DNA of 22,500 bases from Theodoxus fluviatilis (Eukaryota; Mollusca; Gastropoda; Cycloneritida; Neritidae), in assembly GCA_034096865.1 (NCBI GenBank), contig JAWQFJ010020113.1, forward strand, positions 50,001-72,500, written 5' to 3'. Below, in pieces: positions 1 through 9,165 of this stretch. Numbering within the stretch: the first letter of the stretch is position 1; each line of letters opens with the position of its first letter. The notes beneath the pieces were generated by a model. It saw only the letters and a list, made by a program, of their open reading frames with translations, was not told where the DNA came from and searched no databases. Both the position numbers and the translations under genes were made by a program.

Positions 1-55
1 AAAACGCTTCTGAGTAATTACAGCGAGAAGGTTAGCAGGGCCGCGAGTATATAGT

Positions 56-57
<2 letters not shown>

Positions 58-130
<73 letters not shown>
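58..130. repeat. (TA)n microsatellite
   Basis: An uninterrupted alternating TA tract of about 70 bp. The flanks are ordinary AT-rich sequence, and nothing recognisable lies between it and the CT tract at 320. Confidence 0.98.
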
Positions 131-136
<6 letters not shown>

Positions 137-319
137 TTCAACGTAGAATGTGCGCTGAAAACTTACCGGAATCCAATGAATTTTATCTTGATGGCTAATT
201 TAATAATCTGTACATTGTTGCGGATATCCACCTGCCTTTATGTATGTATATGCAAACTATGTAATTAAAATAGGCTGGAGGCCTATTCAAGAAATCATTC
301 GTTCATTCGTTCGCGCGCG

Positions 320-352
320 CTCTCTCTCTCTCTGTCTCTGTCTCTCTGTCTC

Positions 353-402
<50 letters not shown>
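320..402. repeat. (CT)n microsatellite with GTCTCT interruptions
   Basis: A pyrimidine-rich CT dinucleotide tract preceded by a short GC alternation (312-320). It directly abuts the first copy of the duplicated 606-bp sequence. The second copy is likewise preceded by a CT tract, so the tract appears to belong to the duplicated unit. The serine/leucine-rich frame across it is an artefact. Confidence 0.97.
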
Positions 403-404
<2 letters not shown>

Positions 405-1007
405 GGCCTGTATGTGCAATTATGTAGGTAGATTAAACGCGTTTGCAAATAAGTTCCGTTCTTAAAGACACGACAGACTAGTACGGTGCTCATGACGACA
501 GTTGCAGACAGGGAAGGAATCAAGTAAATCGTCATGTTGTGCTGTCATGATTTCGTTTCAGGTCATTTTTAAAAGCCTACATTTCATCCAGTTTCTAATG
601 TTGGTGGTATTTTCCCTACATGCGTCCATAGTTACCATCCTCTTTGCAGCAGTGGCACTTCTTGATGCACCTGTTGTATCCGCTGCCCCTCTTCCTTTCC
701 GCTCATTCTCATCCTTCTTTCTCCTCTTCCCTCCTATTCCTTCTCCTGAATTCTCTTCCTCTCTTCCTGCTGCTCACGCTGCTGGTTGTGCTGTACGTGT
801 AGATGCTGCTTCTCGACCTATCGCTCTCCAGTTCTTTCTCTTCTCCTCGGGTCTGTTTGTCGCTTCCGGTATTGTTGTTTCTGCTGCAATTGCTCTGCCA
901 TTCCTCAATGCCGTCGACGTCGCCTTTCTCTCAACAAACTTCGGAGACGGGCCATACTAGTGGACTCCCGAGGAAAGGGGTGTGGGAAAGACGGCCAAGC
1001 TAGCGGG
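402..1007 (+). repeat. Duplicated 606-bp sequence, copy A
   Basis: This block recurs at 1707-2313 in the same orientation with only about nine differences and one single-base indel, roughly 98% identity. It is pyrimidine-rich in the middle and ends with a 56-bp segment (949-1004) that starts GGGCCATACTAG. A 152-codon hydrophobic frame (502-960) crosses it. The single-base indel in the other copy breaks the start of that frame, and the remaining differences show no coding-type pattern, so I do not call a gene. No family is recognised. It could be a non-autonomous transposon fragment or a local segmental duplication. Confidence 0.9.
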
Positions 1008-1291
1008 TGTTGTGTATGTGTGTTGTGTATGTGTGTGTGCGAGCGCGCACATGCTTGTGCACGTGCTTATGTAAACTTACTACAACACACCAGTGTTTGG
1101 CCAGATCCCAAGAATACATTAAACATTCACCCCATTGTACTCTTTCATTGACTCAGCAATAGTGCACATACAAGATAGCAACAAGCTCTTCACTGCAGAC
1201 ACCAAGGCACACCTAACAGGAGGAAGCCCTTGACACTGGAAAAGGAAGCCCCACTTCTCATTCCGCCACAGAGCAAGAGAAACCAACTTTC

Positions 1292-1293
<2 letters not shown>
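1008..1293 (+). repeat. Dispersed repeat C, copy 1
   Basis: It begins in a TGTGTTGTGTATG-rich tract and continues through a 280-bp body that recurs at 5009-5283 in the same orientation with roughly 95% identity. Differences include single-base substitutions and a short indel near the CTTATGTAAAC position. Copy 1 runs into a GA tract at its 3' side, where copy 2 runs into a 76-bp tandem array. There is no coding signal. The family is unknown. Confidence 0.88.
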
Positions 1294-1348
<55 letters not shown>

Positions 1349-1386
1349 GAGAGAGTGAGAGAGGGAGAGAGAGAGAGAGAGTGAGA

Positions 1387-1428
<42 letters not shown>

Positions 1429-1435
1429 AAAGAGG
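1294..1435. repeat. (GA)n microsatellite
   Basis: About 140 bp of GA dinucleotides with occasional GTGAGAGAGG interruptions. It is the complement of the CT tracts at 320-402 and 1666-1706. The remaining 230 bp up to 1665 contain no recognised feature. Confidence 0.97.
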
Positions 1436-1665
1436 CGAAAGACAGGCAGTAGCAGGGGACGAGGAAACACGACACAATCAGCGCCACAATGGATGGCCTT
1501 GGGGAGAAAGTGGTGGCTTGCAGTCACCCTAGAAACCCACGAGGGTCACCAGAAACAATAGCGCTGTGCAGTGCAGCCTCTCTGTCACCCGACCTATGGC
1601 CGTGTGGTTAGCCATCTACTTAATATAGTGGGATATTAGACCCTGGCAGTTAGCGATCTCAAATT

Positions 1666-1706
1666 TCTCTATCTCTCTCTCTCTCTCTGTCTCTCTCTCT
1701 ATCTCT
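1666..1706. repeat. Short (CT)n tract
   Basis: A CT dinucleotide tract with a few A and G interruptions. It abuts the second copy of the duplicated 606-bp sequence, as a longer tract does at copy A. Confidence 0.93.
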
Positions 1707-2313
1707 CAGGGCCTGTATGTGCAATTATGTAGGTAGATTAAACGCGTTTGCAAATAAGTTCCGTTCTTAAAGACACGACAGACTAGTACGGTGCTCATGA
1801 CGACAGTTGCAGGCAGGGATAGAAATCAAGTAAATCGTCATGTTGTGCTGTCATGATTTCGTTTCAGGTCATTTTTAAAAGCCTACATTCCATCTAGTTT
1901 CTAATGTTGGTGGTATTTTCCCTACATGCGTCCATAGTTACCATCCTCTTTGCAGCAGTGGCACTTCTTGATGCACCTGTTGTATCCGCTGCCCCTCTTC
2001 CTTTCCGCTCATTCTCATCCTTCTTTCTCCTCTTCCCTCCTATTCCTTCTCCTGAATTCTCTTCCTCTCTTCCTGCTGCTCACGCTGCTGGTTGTGCTGT
2101 ACGTGTAGATGCTGCTTCTCGACCTATCGCTCTCCAGTTCTTTCTCTTCTCCTCAGGTCTGTTTGTCGCTCCCGGTATTGTTGTTTCTGCTGCAATTGCT
2201 CTGCCATTCCTCAATGCCGTCGACGTCGCCTTTCTCTCAACAAACTTCGGAGACGGGCCACACTAGTGGACTCCCGAGGAAAGGGGTGTGGGAAAGACGG
2301 CCAAGCTAGCGGG
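1707..2313 (+). repeat. Duplicated 606-bp sequence, copy B
   Basis: A direct-orientation duplicate of 402-1007. It is one base longer because of an indel near 1820 (GGGATAGAAATC against GGGAAGGAATC). Other differences include CATTCCATCTAG for CATTTCATCCAG and CCACACTAG for CCATACTAG. The hydrophobic frame is shortened here and starts at 1904. Unlike copy A, its 56-bp terminal unit is followed by a second tandem copy. Confidence 0.9.
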
Positions 2314-2366
2314 CCATACTAGTGGACTCCCGAGGAAAGGGGTGTGGGAAAGACAGCCAAGCAAGC
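2255..2366 (+). repeat. 56-bp unit in tandem, two copies
   Basis: Units at 2255-2310 and 2311-2366 both begin GGGCCA(C/T)ACTAG and differ by only a few substitutions. Copy A of the larger duplication has a single unit (949-1004) that starts like the second unit here. A fragment beginning GGGCCACACAAG follows. A related sequence occurs inverted at 2612-2690. Confidence 0.88.
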
Positions 2367-2450
2367 GGGCCACACAAGCTGGCGGCCCACAGCATCTGAG
2401 TGGCTGCGATTTGGCGACGTTTGTTTAATTTTTCAAATCTTCTCATCTTT

Positions 2451-2454
<4 letters not shown>

Positions 2455-2541
<87 letters not shown>
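2455..2541. repeat. (GT)n microsatellite
   Basis: About 87 bp of uninterrupted GT. It lies between the 56-bp direct units and their inverted copy, so it would form part of the loop if the inverted arms paired. Confidence 0.98.
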
Positions 2542-2542
<1 letters not shown>

Positions 2543-2611
2543 ATTTTGTATGTGAAGTACTGCGAATTCACTGCAGATAAACAAAGCAAAATCCTCTGCC
2601 AACCAGACACT

Positions 2612-2690
2612 GTGGCCTGCTAGTTGACTGTCTTTTCCACGCTCCTATCCACGGACGAGTCCACTGGTGTGGCCCGTCTCCGGAAGCGTT
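2612..2690 (-). repeat. Diverged inverted copy of the 56-bp unit
   Basis: Read on the minus strand, this stretch aligns to about one and a half of the 56-bp units ending copy B, at roughly 80% overall. The best block, GAGTCCACTGGTGTGGCC followed by CGTCTCCG, has one mismatch to the complement of about 2246-2271. It shows that the 56-bp unit exists independently of the 606-bp block. Confidence 0.72.
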
Positions 2691-2723
2691 CCCTTCCGGT
2701 TCTTCCCATTTCATCATCATTAT

Positions 2724-2842
2724 CATTATCTCCTTCATCTTTCTTCCTTCTTCTTTCTTCCTTCTTCTTTCTCCTCTTCCTCCTCCTCTTCCTCCTTCTC
2801 TTCTTTTTCGTTTTCTGCGTCGTCGTCGTCTCCTCCTCTTCT
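2724..2842. repeat. Polypyrimidine CTT/TCC/CGT-rich tract
   Basis: Nearly pure T and C for about 100 bp (CTTCTT, CCTCCT motifs), ending in a short CGTCGTCGTC run. The poly-Ser/Phe and poly-Lys/Arg frames on the two strands arise from this composition and are not genes. Confidence 0.9.
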
Positions 2843-2869
2843 ATTACAAACACTCGTCAACCGACACTT

Positions 2870-4759
2870 GTCCACAGACGCAATGTAGGGCGACAGAGAA
2901 ATCTATTCCTTTCCCAGTACAACGCATTTCGGCCTCATCTGCAGTCAAGGCTGCAAAGATGGCCTGGTTGCGTTGAAACCGGAAGCTGTCGAGTACTTAG
3001 TGGGAAGTGCCAGCGTGGCAGCGGCCATGCTGCGTTCCATACTCTTCCGTTCAGGCGACCTAAAGTCATTTACGTTGACAAAAAATTTATCCACGTAGAT
3101 TCATACCAATTCTTACCCTTTGTTTCTGATCTTTGTACATTAATATAATGATTGTAAACCAAAAAAGAACTTTTTGTTTGTTTTAGTCATTAAGAACAAT
3201 CACAGATGTTTGCTAGGAAAAAAGAGAGATTTGATGCTGTACGAAGGAAGATGTGTTTGTTCAAAGAGAGTGGGTATCGAATCAAGCAATATATTTATTT
3301 TAAAAACACTTAGGGTGGTGAGGTTACGTCGGAGAAAACGTCCAGGGCTAAAAGAGATAATGACAGTTGCCTTACCGCCGTATCGCAAGACGAGTTCTTG
3401 CTGAGAGTGGCTATTAAAATTGTGACCTTGTGAGTAGAGGCCAGCTGGATATGAAATTCAACTGAAATTGTGAGATGATTAAATTTGTCGAATAGTCGAT
3501 ACTTTCAATTCCACGACGCCGATATGTTCTGACGACCCCTTTGGCAAATTTTCATAGACATTATTGGAAACTCTGCAGGGTCCGTTTATTTCAAAAGCAT
3601 TGGGAGCATGTAGTTTTTTAATATTAAAACCCCCCTGTAATAACATTCTAGTCCATATATGAATTGTAACTATTCGTTGATGGGATAAAAAGTAATACTA
3701 AAAAATCCCCCAGCATTCAATAGTACGTGTAAGATGTAGCTCATCACTTTTTTTTTCAAGACACTGAACGGCCTAATCAAATGCCCACGGGCAGGCTTCC
3801 AGATTTCCCAGCTGAGGGTTTCCCAGTTTTCTTCTGTGCTCCAAATACAAAAATCGATATCGCCCTTGACAATATCGCAATTCCATTTGATCGATAACAG
3901 ACAAGCACCCGTCTTTCAGCCATCATTTATTTCCCTTTGTTCTACTTCTGTTCAGCTACTAAACCAATATTAACAGCTCCAAGATAATGCACCCCAACTA
4001 GTTTTTGTAACATTTACCATATAAATGTGTTTCTTAACTATTTTACTTTGGGTCAAGGATATTAAGAATACTGATGCTCACTAAAAGCTGTGCTTAGTCT
4101 CTCAGCGGAAATGTGTATTCGCCTCTTCAGATTCCAACGTGTTCGCTTTTTTTCTCCAAACTGTCGCCTTAGAGTCAGAGAAGGGAATTCACCACAGAAG
4201 TACTGATTTTGCAACAAGCCGAGGGCAAGCCTGTAAATCTTTTGTACGAAGAAGACGTCTGCTAGTTTTGCAAATGAAACCGTATTCATGACTGGTTTTC
4301 CCTTTGACGATCCTGGCTAACAAGCAATTATTGGCAATTCTTGTACCATGTGATGATGGCATATTGCTCTTGCAAAGATTACTGGCCAAAGAAAGGTAAA
4401 GAGAATTATTATGTACAGAGGTGATAAATAAAATATTAGATCACAGGTTTCTTAAAGTATTATCTTGCTGAATCCCACGTGTATGCTGAACTGGTCACGA
4501 CAGGCCCAAGATGTACATCACTTTCTGCAGAAAGGTAATGTACTTCAGTCATACAAACTTGCGGATTCTGCGGCACGTTTCAAAAACTGTTGGTTTGATA
4601 TACATGCGATAACTTTTCGATGTTAAAAATGCATTAAGGAACAAGAAAGGGGCATTGTGTGAACATGATATGGATACCTTTCAAAACAAAAACAATAGAG
4701 ATATAAGCATATGGAATTAGTCTCTTTCTTCAGTGAAGAGTGCATCTAGTGGATAGTGT
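2870..4759. other. No recognisable gene or repeat
   Basis: About 1.9 kb of ordinary, mostly AT-rich sequence. The short frames (about 60-75 codons) have no domain-like features, no persistent frame and no convincing splice structure. Homology to dispersed repeats elsewhere in the genome cannot be excluded from this window. Confidence 0.6.
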
Positions 4760-4935
4760 TTGACGACATATCAGCCTTTGTAGGCTATATAGGGCCATTA
4801 AGCACGAAAATCACAAGAACAGTTTAGAATACACGCAATTCAAGTCACGGTGTCCCTAGTTACTCGCCTCTTACGAATCGCGTAGGGAGACGCGGTGGGT
4901 CGATTCTTACCTCGAACCCAAAGGGGGAAGAGTGC
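4760..4935 (+). repeat. Dispersed repeat D, copy 1
   Basis: It aligns with 20262-20420 in the same orientation at roughly 70%. Shared blocks are a TATCAG...GTAGG start, a CGAAAATCAC core, GAATCGCGT followed by GGGAGA, and a GGTGG...ATTCT...AC segment. The retained internal blocks and the similar spacing of both copies suggest a retroposon such as a SINE. A GGGTCGATTC motif resembles a pol III B box, but no clear A box was found. Family not identified. Confidence 0.6.
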
Positions 4936-5008
4936 ATCTTGAACATGTGCAACGTACACTTGAAAGAAATAGGGCGATAATTCCTATCTATGCCCGAGTG
5001 TATGTGTG

Positions 5009-5283
5009 TGTGTGTTGTGTATGTGTGAGTGTGCGAGCGCGCACATGCTTGTGCACGTGCTTATGTTTACTACAACACACCAGTGCTTGGCCAGATCCCA
5101 AGAATGCATTAAACATTCATCCCATTGTACTCTTTCATTGACTCGGCAATAGTGCACAGACAAGATAGCAACAAGCTCTTCACTGCAGACACCAAGGCAC
5201 ACCTAACAGGAGGAAGCCCTTGACACAGGAAAAGGAAGCCCCACTTCTCATTCCGCCAGACCAGCAGAAACCAACTTTCAGAC
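5009..5283 (+). repeat. Dispersed repeat C, copy 2
   Basis: It matches 1008-1293 along its length, including the leading GT-rich tract. Its 3' end (AGCAGAAACCAACTT near 5262) is the same sequence that opens each unit of the 76-bp tandem array just downstream, so body and array look like parts of one element. No coding potential is seen. Confidence 0.88.
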
Positions 5284-5352
5284 AAATCCTGGGAATCAAA
5301 GGTCGAGGATACTTTGCTCAAGCTTGTTATACTCAGGGTACTCAGCTGCCAG

Positions 5353-5690
5353 TTTAAGAACATTTCCTAAACACCATGGGGCACAAATACGAAACAGAAA
5401 CTACATGCTCTACCCCAGCAGAAACCACCTTGAAGACATTCCCTAAACACCATGGGGCACAAATACTAAACAGAAACTAATTGCTCTAACCTAGCAGAAA
5501 CCAACTTGAAGACATTTCCTAAACACCATGGGGCACAAATACTAAACAGAAACTACATGCTCTACTCCAGCAGTGACCAACTTCAAGACATTTCCAAATC
5601 AGTACAGAACACAAACACTTAACTCAAGCTTCATGCTTTATCCTAGCAGCAACCAACTTCAAAGCTTTCTCGAAACAAAATGAAACAAGA
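5353..5690 (+). repeat. 76-bp tandem repeat, four to five units
   Basis: The landmark CATGGGGCAC begins at 5375, 5451 and 5527, exactly 76 bp apart, and a diverged fourth unit keeps the CACAAA at 5610, again 76 bp on. Units also contain AGACATTTCCTAAACACC and an AGCAGAAACCAACTT block. Units decay toward the 3' side. A related single unit lies near 9668-9720. Confidence 0.88.
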
Positions 5691-5718
5691 AGAGCAAAGC
5701 CCATACGACTCACATGCT

Positions 5719-6181
5719 TGACCTTGACCTTTGCATGACCTTGACCTTCAGGTAACCCTCAAGGTCAAACAACTACACCTAGCAATGACATCATACACTA
5801 AGAAATGCTTTACACATTTTTCCTACCAAAATACATGTGGCCTTGACCCAAGGTCAAGGTCATCCAAGGTCATGCAACACAAAGCTGTTAATTCAAGACA
5901 TAGGAAGCACAATGGTGCTTATTGGCACTTTCTACCATGAGATACGGTCACTTTTAGTGGTTCACTACCCCATTTTGGTCACATTTCATAAGGGTCAAAG
6001 TGACCTTGACCTTGATGATAAGTGACCAAATGTGTCTCATGATGAAAGTATAACATGTGCCCCATATAATTATTCAGTTTGAAACAGTTATCTTCCATAG
6101 TTCAGGGTCAAGGTCACTTCAAAATATGTATTCAATCCAACTTTAAAGAGCTCCTGTGACCTTGACCTTGAAGCAAGGTCA
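5719..6181. repeat. Cluster of AGGTCA half-sites and AGGTCAAGGTCA direct repeats
   Basis: TGACCTTGACCT or its complement AGGTCAAGGTCA occurs at 5719-5730, 5736-5747, 5851-5862, 6001-6012 and 6157-6168, with a one-mismatch copy at 6105-6116. Extra single AGGTCA half-sites lie at 5762-5767, 5867-5872 and 6176-6181. Spacing is irregular, so this is a motif-rich field and not a simple tandem array. The motif is a zero-spaced direct repeat of the nuclear-receptor half-site, the class bound by NR6A1/GCNF and, as extended TCAAGGTCA half-sites, by ERR and NR5A receptors. Whether anything binds here is unknown. Confidence 0.85.
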
Positions 6182-6544
6182 ACCACTGGAATTGCCTGGA
6201 ATAATTTTCATCTACAGCCAAATTAAGTATGCAAAATCATCACAGTATGCCTGATGCTCCACAACAGAACCCATTTACTATAGCTAGAGTTACTTCCTGA
6301 TGCCCAGGATGCTACTAATGAGTCACAGCCTCAGGAGGAAGAGGCTACAGATAATCAAGTCATGGACATGACAAAAAGGACTGGGGTGACTGCAGGAAGA
6401 ATCATCCATCAAGGTCTTGTGGATAATTACTTTTCATGGTAGGTCAGTTTGGTCATGCTTATTTCATAGCAACAATGACAAAGCTCTTCAGCCTATTTCT
6501 TTGAATCATTAATATAATTTACATTTTGAATTCTGCATTATCTT

Positions 6545-6746
6545 TCACAGCCACATGGAGTGTAAGCCATCACAACTCAGTGCCAGTTCCAAGCTTAGAT
6601 AAATGGGGAGTGTTGGTGTGTGGAAGGGCATCTACAGAAAAGCATTTAGCTAAAATTCAAATGATGAATCAAAGCAAACAAACAAAAACCTTGTACCCAT
6701 CTAATGTGTGCAACCAGTAGATGAAATTTGAAGTGATGATGATGTT
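6545..6746 (+). mobile_element. Possible diverged retroposon (SINE/RTE-type 3' tail)
   Basis: The segment around 6594-6690 (GATAAATGGGGAGTGTTGG, then GGAAGGGCATCTACAGAAAA and a TAGCTAAAATTCAAATGATG stretch) resembles from memory a widespread retroposon tail with a GGAAGGGCATC core. It is followed by A-rich sequence and ends near a short GATGATGATG run, as in some non-LTR retroposons. No ORF or intact pol III promoter is seen. Recognition is by memory only. Confidence 0.3.
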
Positions 6747-7186
6747 ATCTCATAGATGACCACATTATTTTCCTAGTTCAGAGATCATTATTTAGATTCA
6801 TGATATGGTGCTCTTTCTTAACTTTTTGTTATTTTTCTATTGATTGTATATGCGAGGTGCTTGGCAATTAATTAGTGATAGTTTATCTGTTGCAAGGAAC
6901 AAGGGGAGAAATTGCAGTTCATCTCCAAGTATGTGTTGTGATCTCACTTGTCAGGTGGATATTTGAACCACATTGACATTGATAGCAGCTAAACTGGAAG
7001 ACTACTCTGCAGATATCTTAAGCAACAGACCTTTTCTCCCTGGCACCAATGAGTTGGCTTTGCCAAGCTCCTTCTACAGACACCAAGTACCGCCTTGCTT
7101 ATTTGGTCAGCCTCCTCTTGTTTTGCAGTGTACAAAGCTTCATTCCGCTTTTGCCACTGGAACGTGGAAAGCAACACGCCAGCTGC
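6747..7186. other. No recognisable feature
   Basis: Mostly AT-rich unique sequence. A 75-codon frame begins at 6973 but has no recognised domain or supporting splice context. Together with 6200-6540 this is the unannotated sequence around the possible retroposon. Confidence 0.55.
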
Positions 7187-7228
7187 GAAGTGACCACTAG
7201 GAAGTGACCACTAGGAAGTGACCACTAT
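7187..7228 (+). repeat. 14-bp tandem repeat, three units
   Basis: GAAGTGACCACTAG occurs at 7187-7200 and 7201-7214, and with one final-base change at 7215-7228. Confidence 0.93.
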
Positions 7229-7310
7229 GCACTAGCCCTTATCACAACAGTCTCGGACCTGACCTACCAAACACCACCTGTGGGAAATAATTTACATTCA
7301 GGTGATAGGC

Positions 7311-7370
7311 AAACAGATAGCGAGGCAGGTAGGCAGACAGACAGATGGACAGACGGAAAGACAGGAAGGA
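7311..7370. repeat. Degenerate (CAGA)n tract
   Basis: An interrupted run of GGCAGACAGACAGATGGACAG type leading into the CA repeat after a short unique linker. Confidence 0.8.
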
Positions 7371-7391
7371 ACCTACATTTGTATGTGCACT

Positions 7392-7447
7392 GCACACATC
7401 CACACACACACACACATCCACATACACACACACACACACACACACAT

Positions 7448-7486
<39 letters not shown>

Positions 7487-7509
7487 CACACACACACACA
7501 CATCCACAT

Positions 7510-7559
<50 letters not shown>

Positions 7560-7576
7560 CCACATACACACACACA
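7392..7576. repeat. (CA)n microsatellite with CATCCA interruptions
   Basis: About 185 bp of CA dinucleotides broken at several places by CACATCCACA or CACATGCACA. Open frames on both strands (Thr/His and Cys/Val) are artefacts of the repeat. Confidence 0.97.
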
Positions 7577-7619
7577 GTGTGATCCTGTGGTTGCATAAAT
7601 GCATGCATTCAATCATTTG

Positions 7620-8538
7620 CACGTAATTGTCAAATTAGGAGATTATCACCCGCTAGACAAAATACGTATTACTGAGAATCACCATTGATGAAGACTCCTC
7701 TTCTGACGGGATAATATGCCACACATTATGCAAATGCCTCGACATCGATGGAAATTCAGTACCTAGGTCTAGGACAATGGGAAATTGATGCACAAGCAGA
7801 ATTTCAATGGGTGATCGATGGAGGCGGTTGCCGTCACTACGTCATCAAAACTCATGTTTCAACTCCTTCAGCTCTCACCAGGAGAGGGCCGTTCGATTTT
7901 GCCGTCAAGCAGCGGGGAATCAGCTGGTGCTGGGTGCAATGATAAGAGAGCAGCTGTCTGCACTTCTGCATGTGAAGAGAAGCCAGCCTTAATGCAAGAT
8001 TCCTTTGCCAATGCCGCAGAAGGCCGAGACACTGAAGGGAAGATTCACAGCTAAAGCCTGCCAGTCCCGAGCAAGCCCAGGGGAGTTTGCAACTGCAGAC
8101 GTAAGGCCGTCCACAGCTGGAATGTTCTGCTGGCCCTTTCAGGCGGCCTGGAAGCCATTAGTTGGGACAGAGAGCTTCTAGAGCTTTTCTGCTTTTTTAC
8201 ATTGCATACTTCAGTGTCCTTGCAAAAATCGATGAAACACACAGCAAATGAGTATGCAGTATGAAAGTCTTTTCTTCATACTCGCGCGACGATGTCTAGA
8301 ATGGGGCCAGCAGTTCTCTATGGCAAGTGTGGATAACATTGAGAATATATCTATGAAAAGCTAAATCTACATCTATTTTCATGCAACCCAACTTGAGAGG
8401 GAGGAGCATGACCACACCACTGATGGCGAACCCATGGGAAACACATCCGCCAGGATCAGAGACAAGGGAAACACCTCGGCTTTGGGTCACGGGTAGCCTC
8501 ACGGTTTTCCGACGACGTGGTCGGGAAGATTTCTGCTT
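7620..8538. other. No recognisable gene
   Basis: Unique-looking sequence. Three overlapping frames of 61-78 codons on the plus strand (7748-8054) and 63- and 96-codon frames on the minus strand have no recognisable domain. None is supported over the others. Confidence 0.55.
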
Positions 8539-8539
8539 T

Positions 8540-8755
8540 GGGACTGGACTAGCCAGTAGCCACCACCCACTCCCCGCCACCTCCACGGTGCATAGGGACT
8601 GTACTAATCAGTAGCATGCTCTCTGGGCCACCCCTTCACACTACCACCCCCTTCCCCGCCACCTCCCCTGTGCATAGAGACTGGACTTCAGTGCTCCCTG
8701 GACCTCCCCTGCTCACTGTCAACCCCTTCCCCGCCACCTCCACTGTACTACCTCC
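8540..8755 (+). repeat. Imperfect 75-82-bp tandem repeat, three units
   Basis: The landmark CCCCGCCACCTCC recurs with its G at 8576, 8658 and 8733. It is followed by a GTGCATAG(A/G)GACTG block in the first two units and a truncated version in the third. GGACTGGACT near 8540 suggests the start of the first unit. Units have different lengths because of internal indels. Confidence 0.75.
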
Positions 8756-8962
8756 CTAGTCTTCCCATTTACCAAGGTTGGTCTGAACTACATGTAAATT
8801 GCTATTGCACTGTGGAGAGTGCCAATGATGCTACTGAGAACAGTCATATATAAACGAACGTAATCATTCATGGCTCGTGCTCTCTCTTCAGTGTTTTTAC
8901 AGCCTACGTGGGCATGTACCTAAGAGCGCTATCTGTGTATCAGCCAGACAGTTCTCCTTGCC

Positions 8963-9073
8963 CGACCGTCCGTTCGTATGTTCGTCCGTCCATCCGTCCG
9001 TCCGTCTGAATGTTTGTCCGTCTGTCTGTCAATCGGTCGTTTTGGTCGGTTGTTCGATGGTTCGATTGGTCTG
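8963..9073. repeat. Degenerate (GTCC)n/(GTCT)n tract
   Basis: A run of GTCCGTCC, GTCTGTCT and GGTCGGTT words with decay toward the 3' side. Confidence 0.85.
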
Positions 9074-9102
9074 ACGATCTGCCTTTGGGTGAATATGCAT
9101 GA

Positions 9103-9105
<3 letters not shown>

Positions 9106-9145
<40 letters not shown>

Positions 9146-9165
9146 ACACAAAAACACACACACAA
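9106..9165. repeat. (CT)n followed by short (CA)n
   Basis: About 39 bp of CT (9106-9144), then an AC-rich tail to about 9165. Confidence 0.95.

Noticed and set aside
502..960. 152-codon hydrophobic frame in the duplicated 606-bp block
   Set aside because: The composition is pyrimidine-driven, the frame start is lost in the second copy through a one-base indel, and differences between copies show no protein-level constraint.
1591..1665. tRNA-like A-box sequence (TGGCCGTGTGGTTAGC) suggesting a SINE head
   Set aside because: No convincing B box at the right distance and no second copy in the window.
2624..3148. 174-codon plus-strand frame
   Set aside because: It crosses a polypyrimidine tract that gives poly-Ser/Phe/Leu, and the remainder has no recognisable domain.
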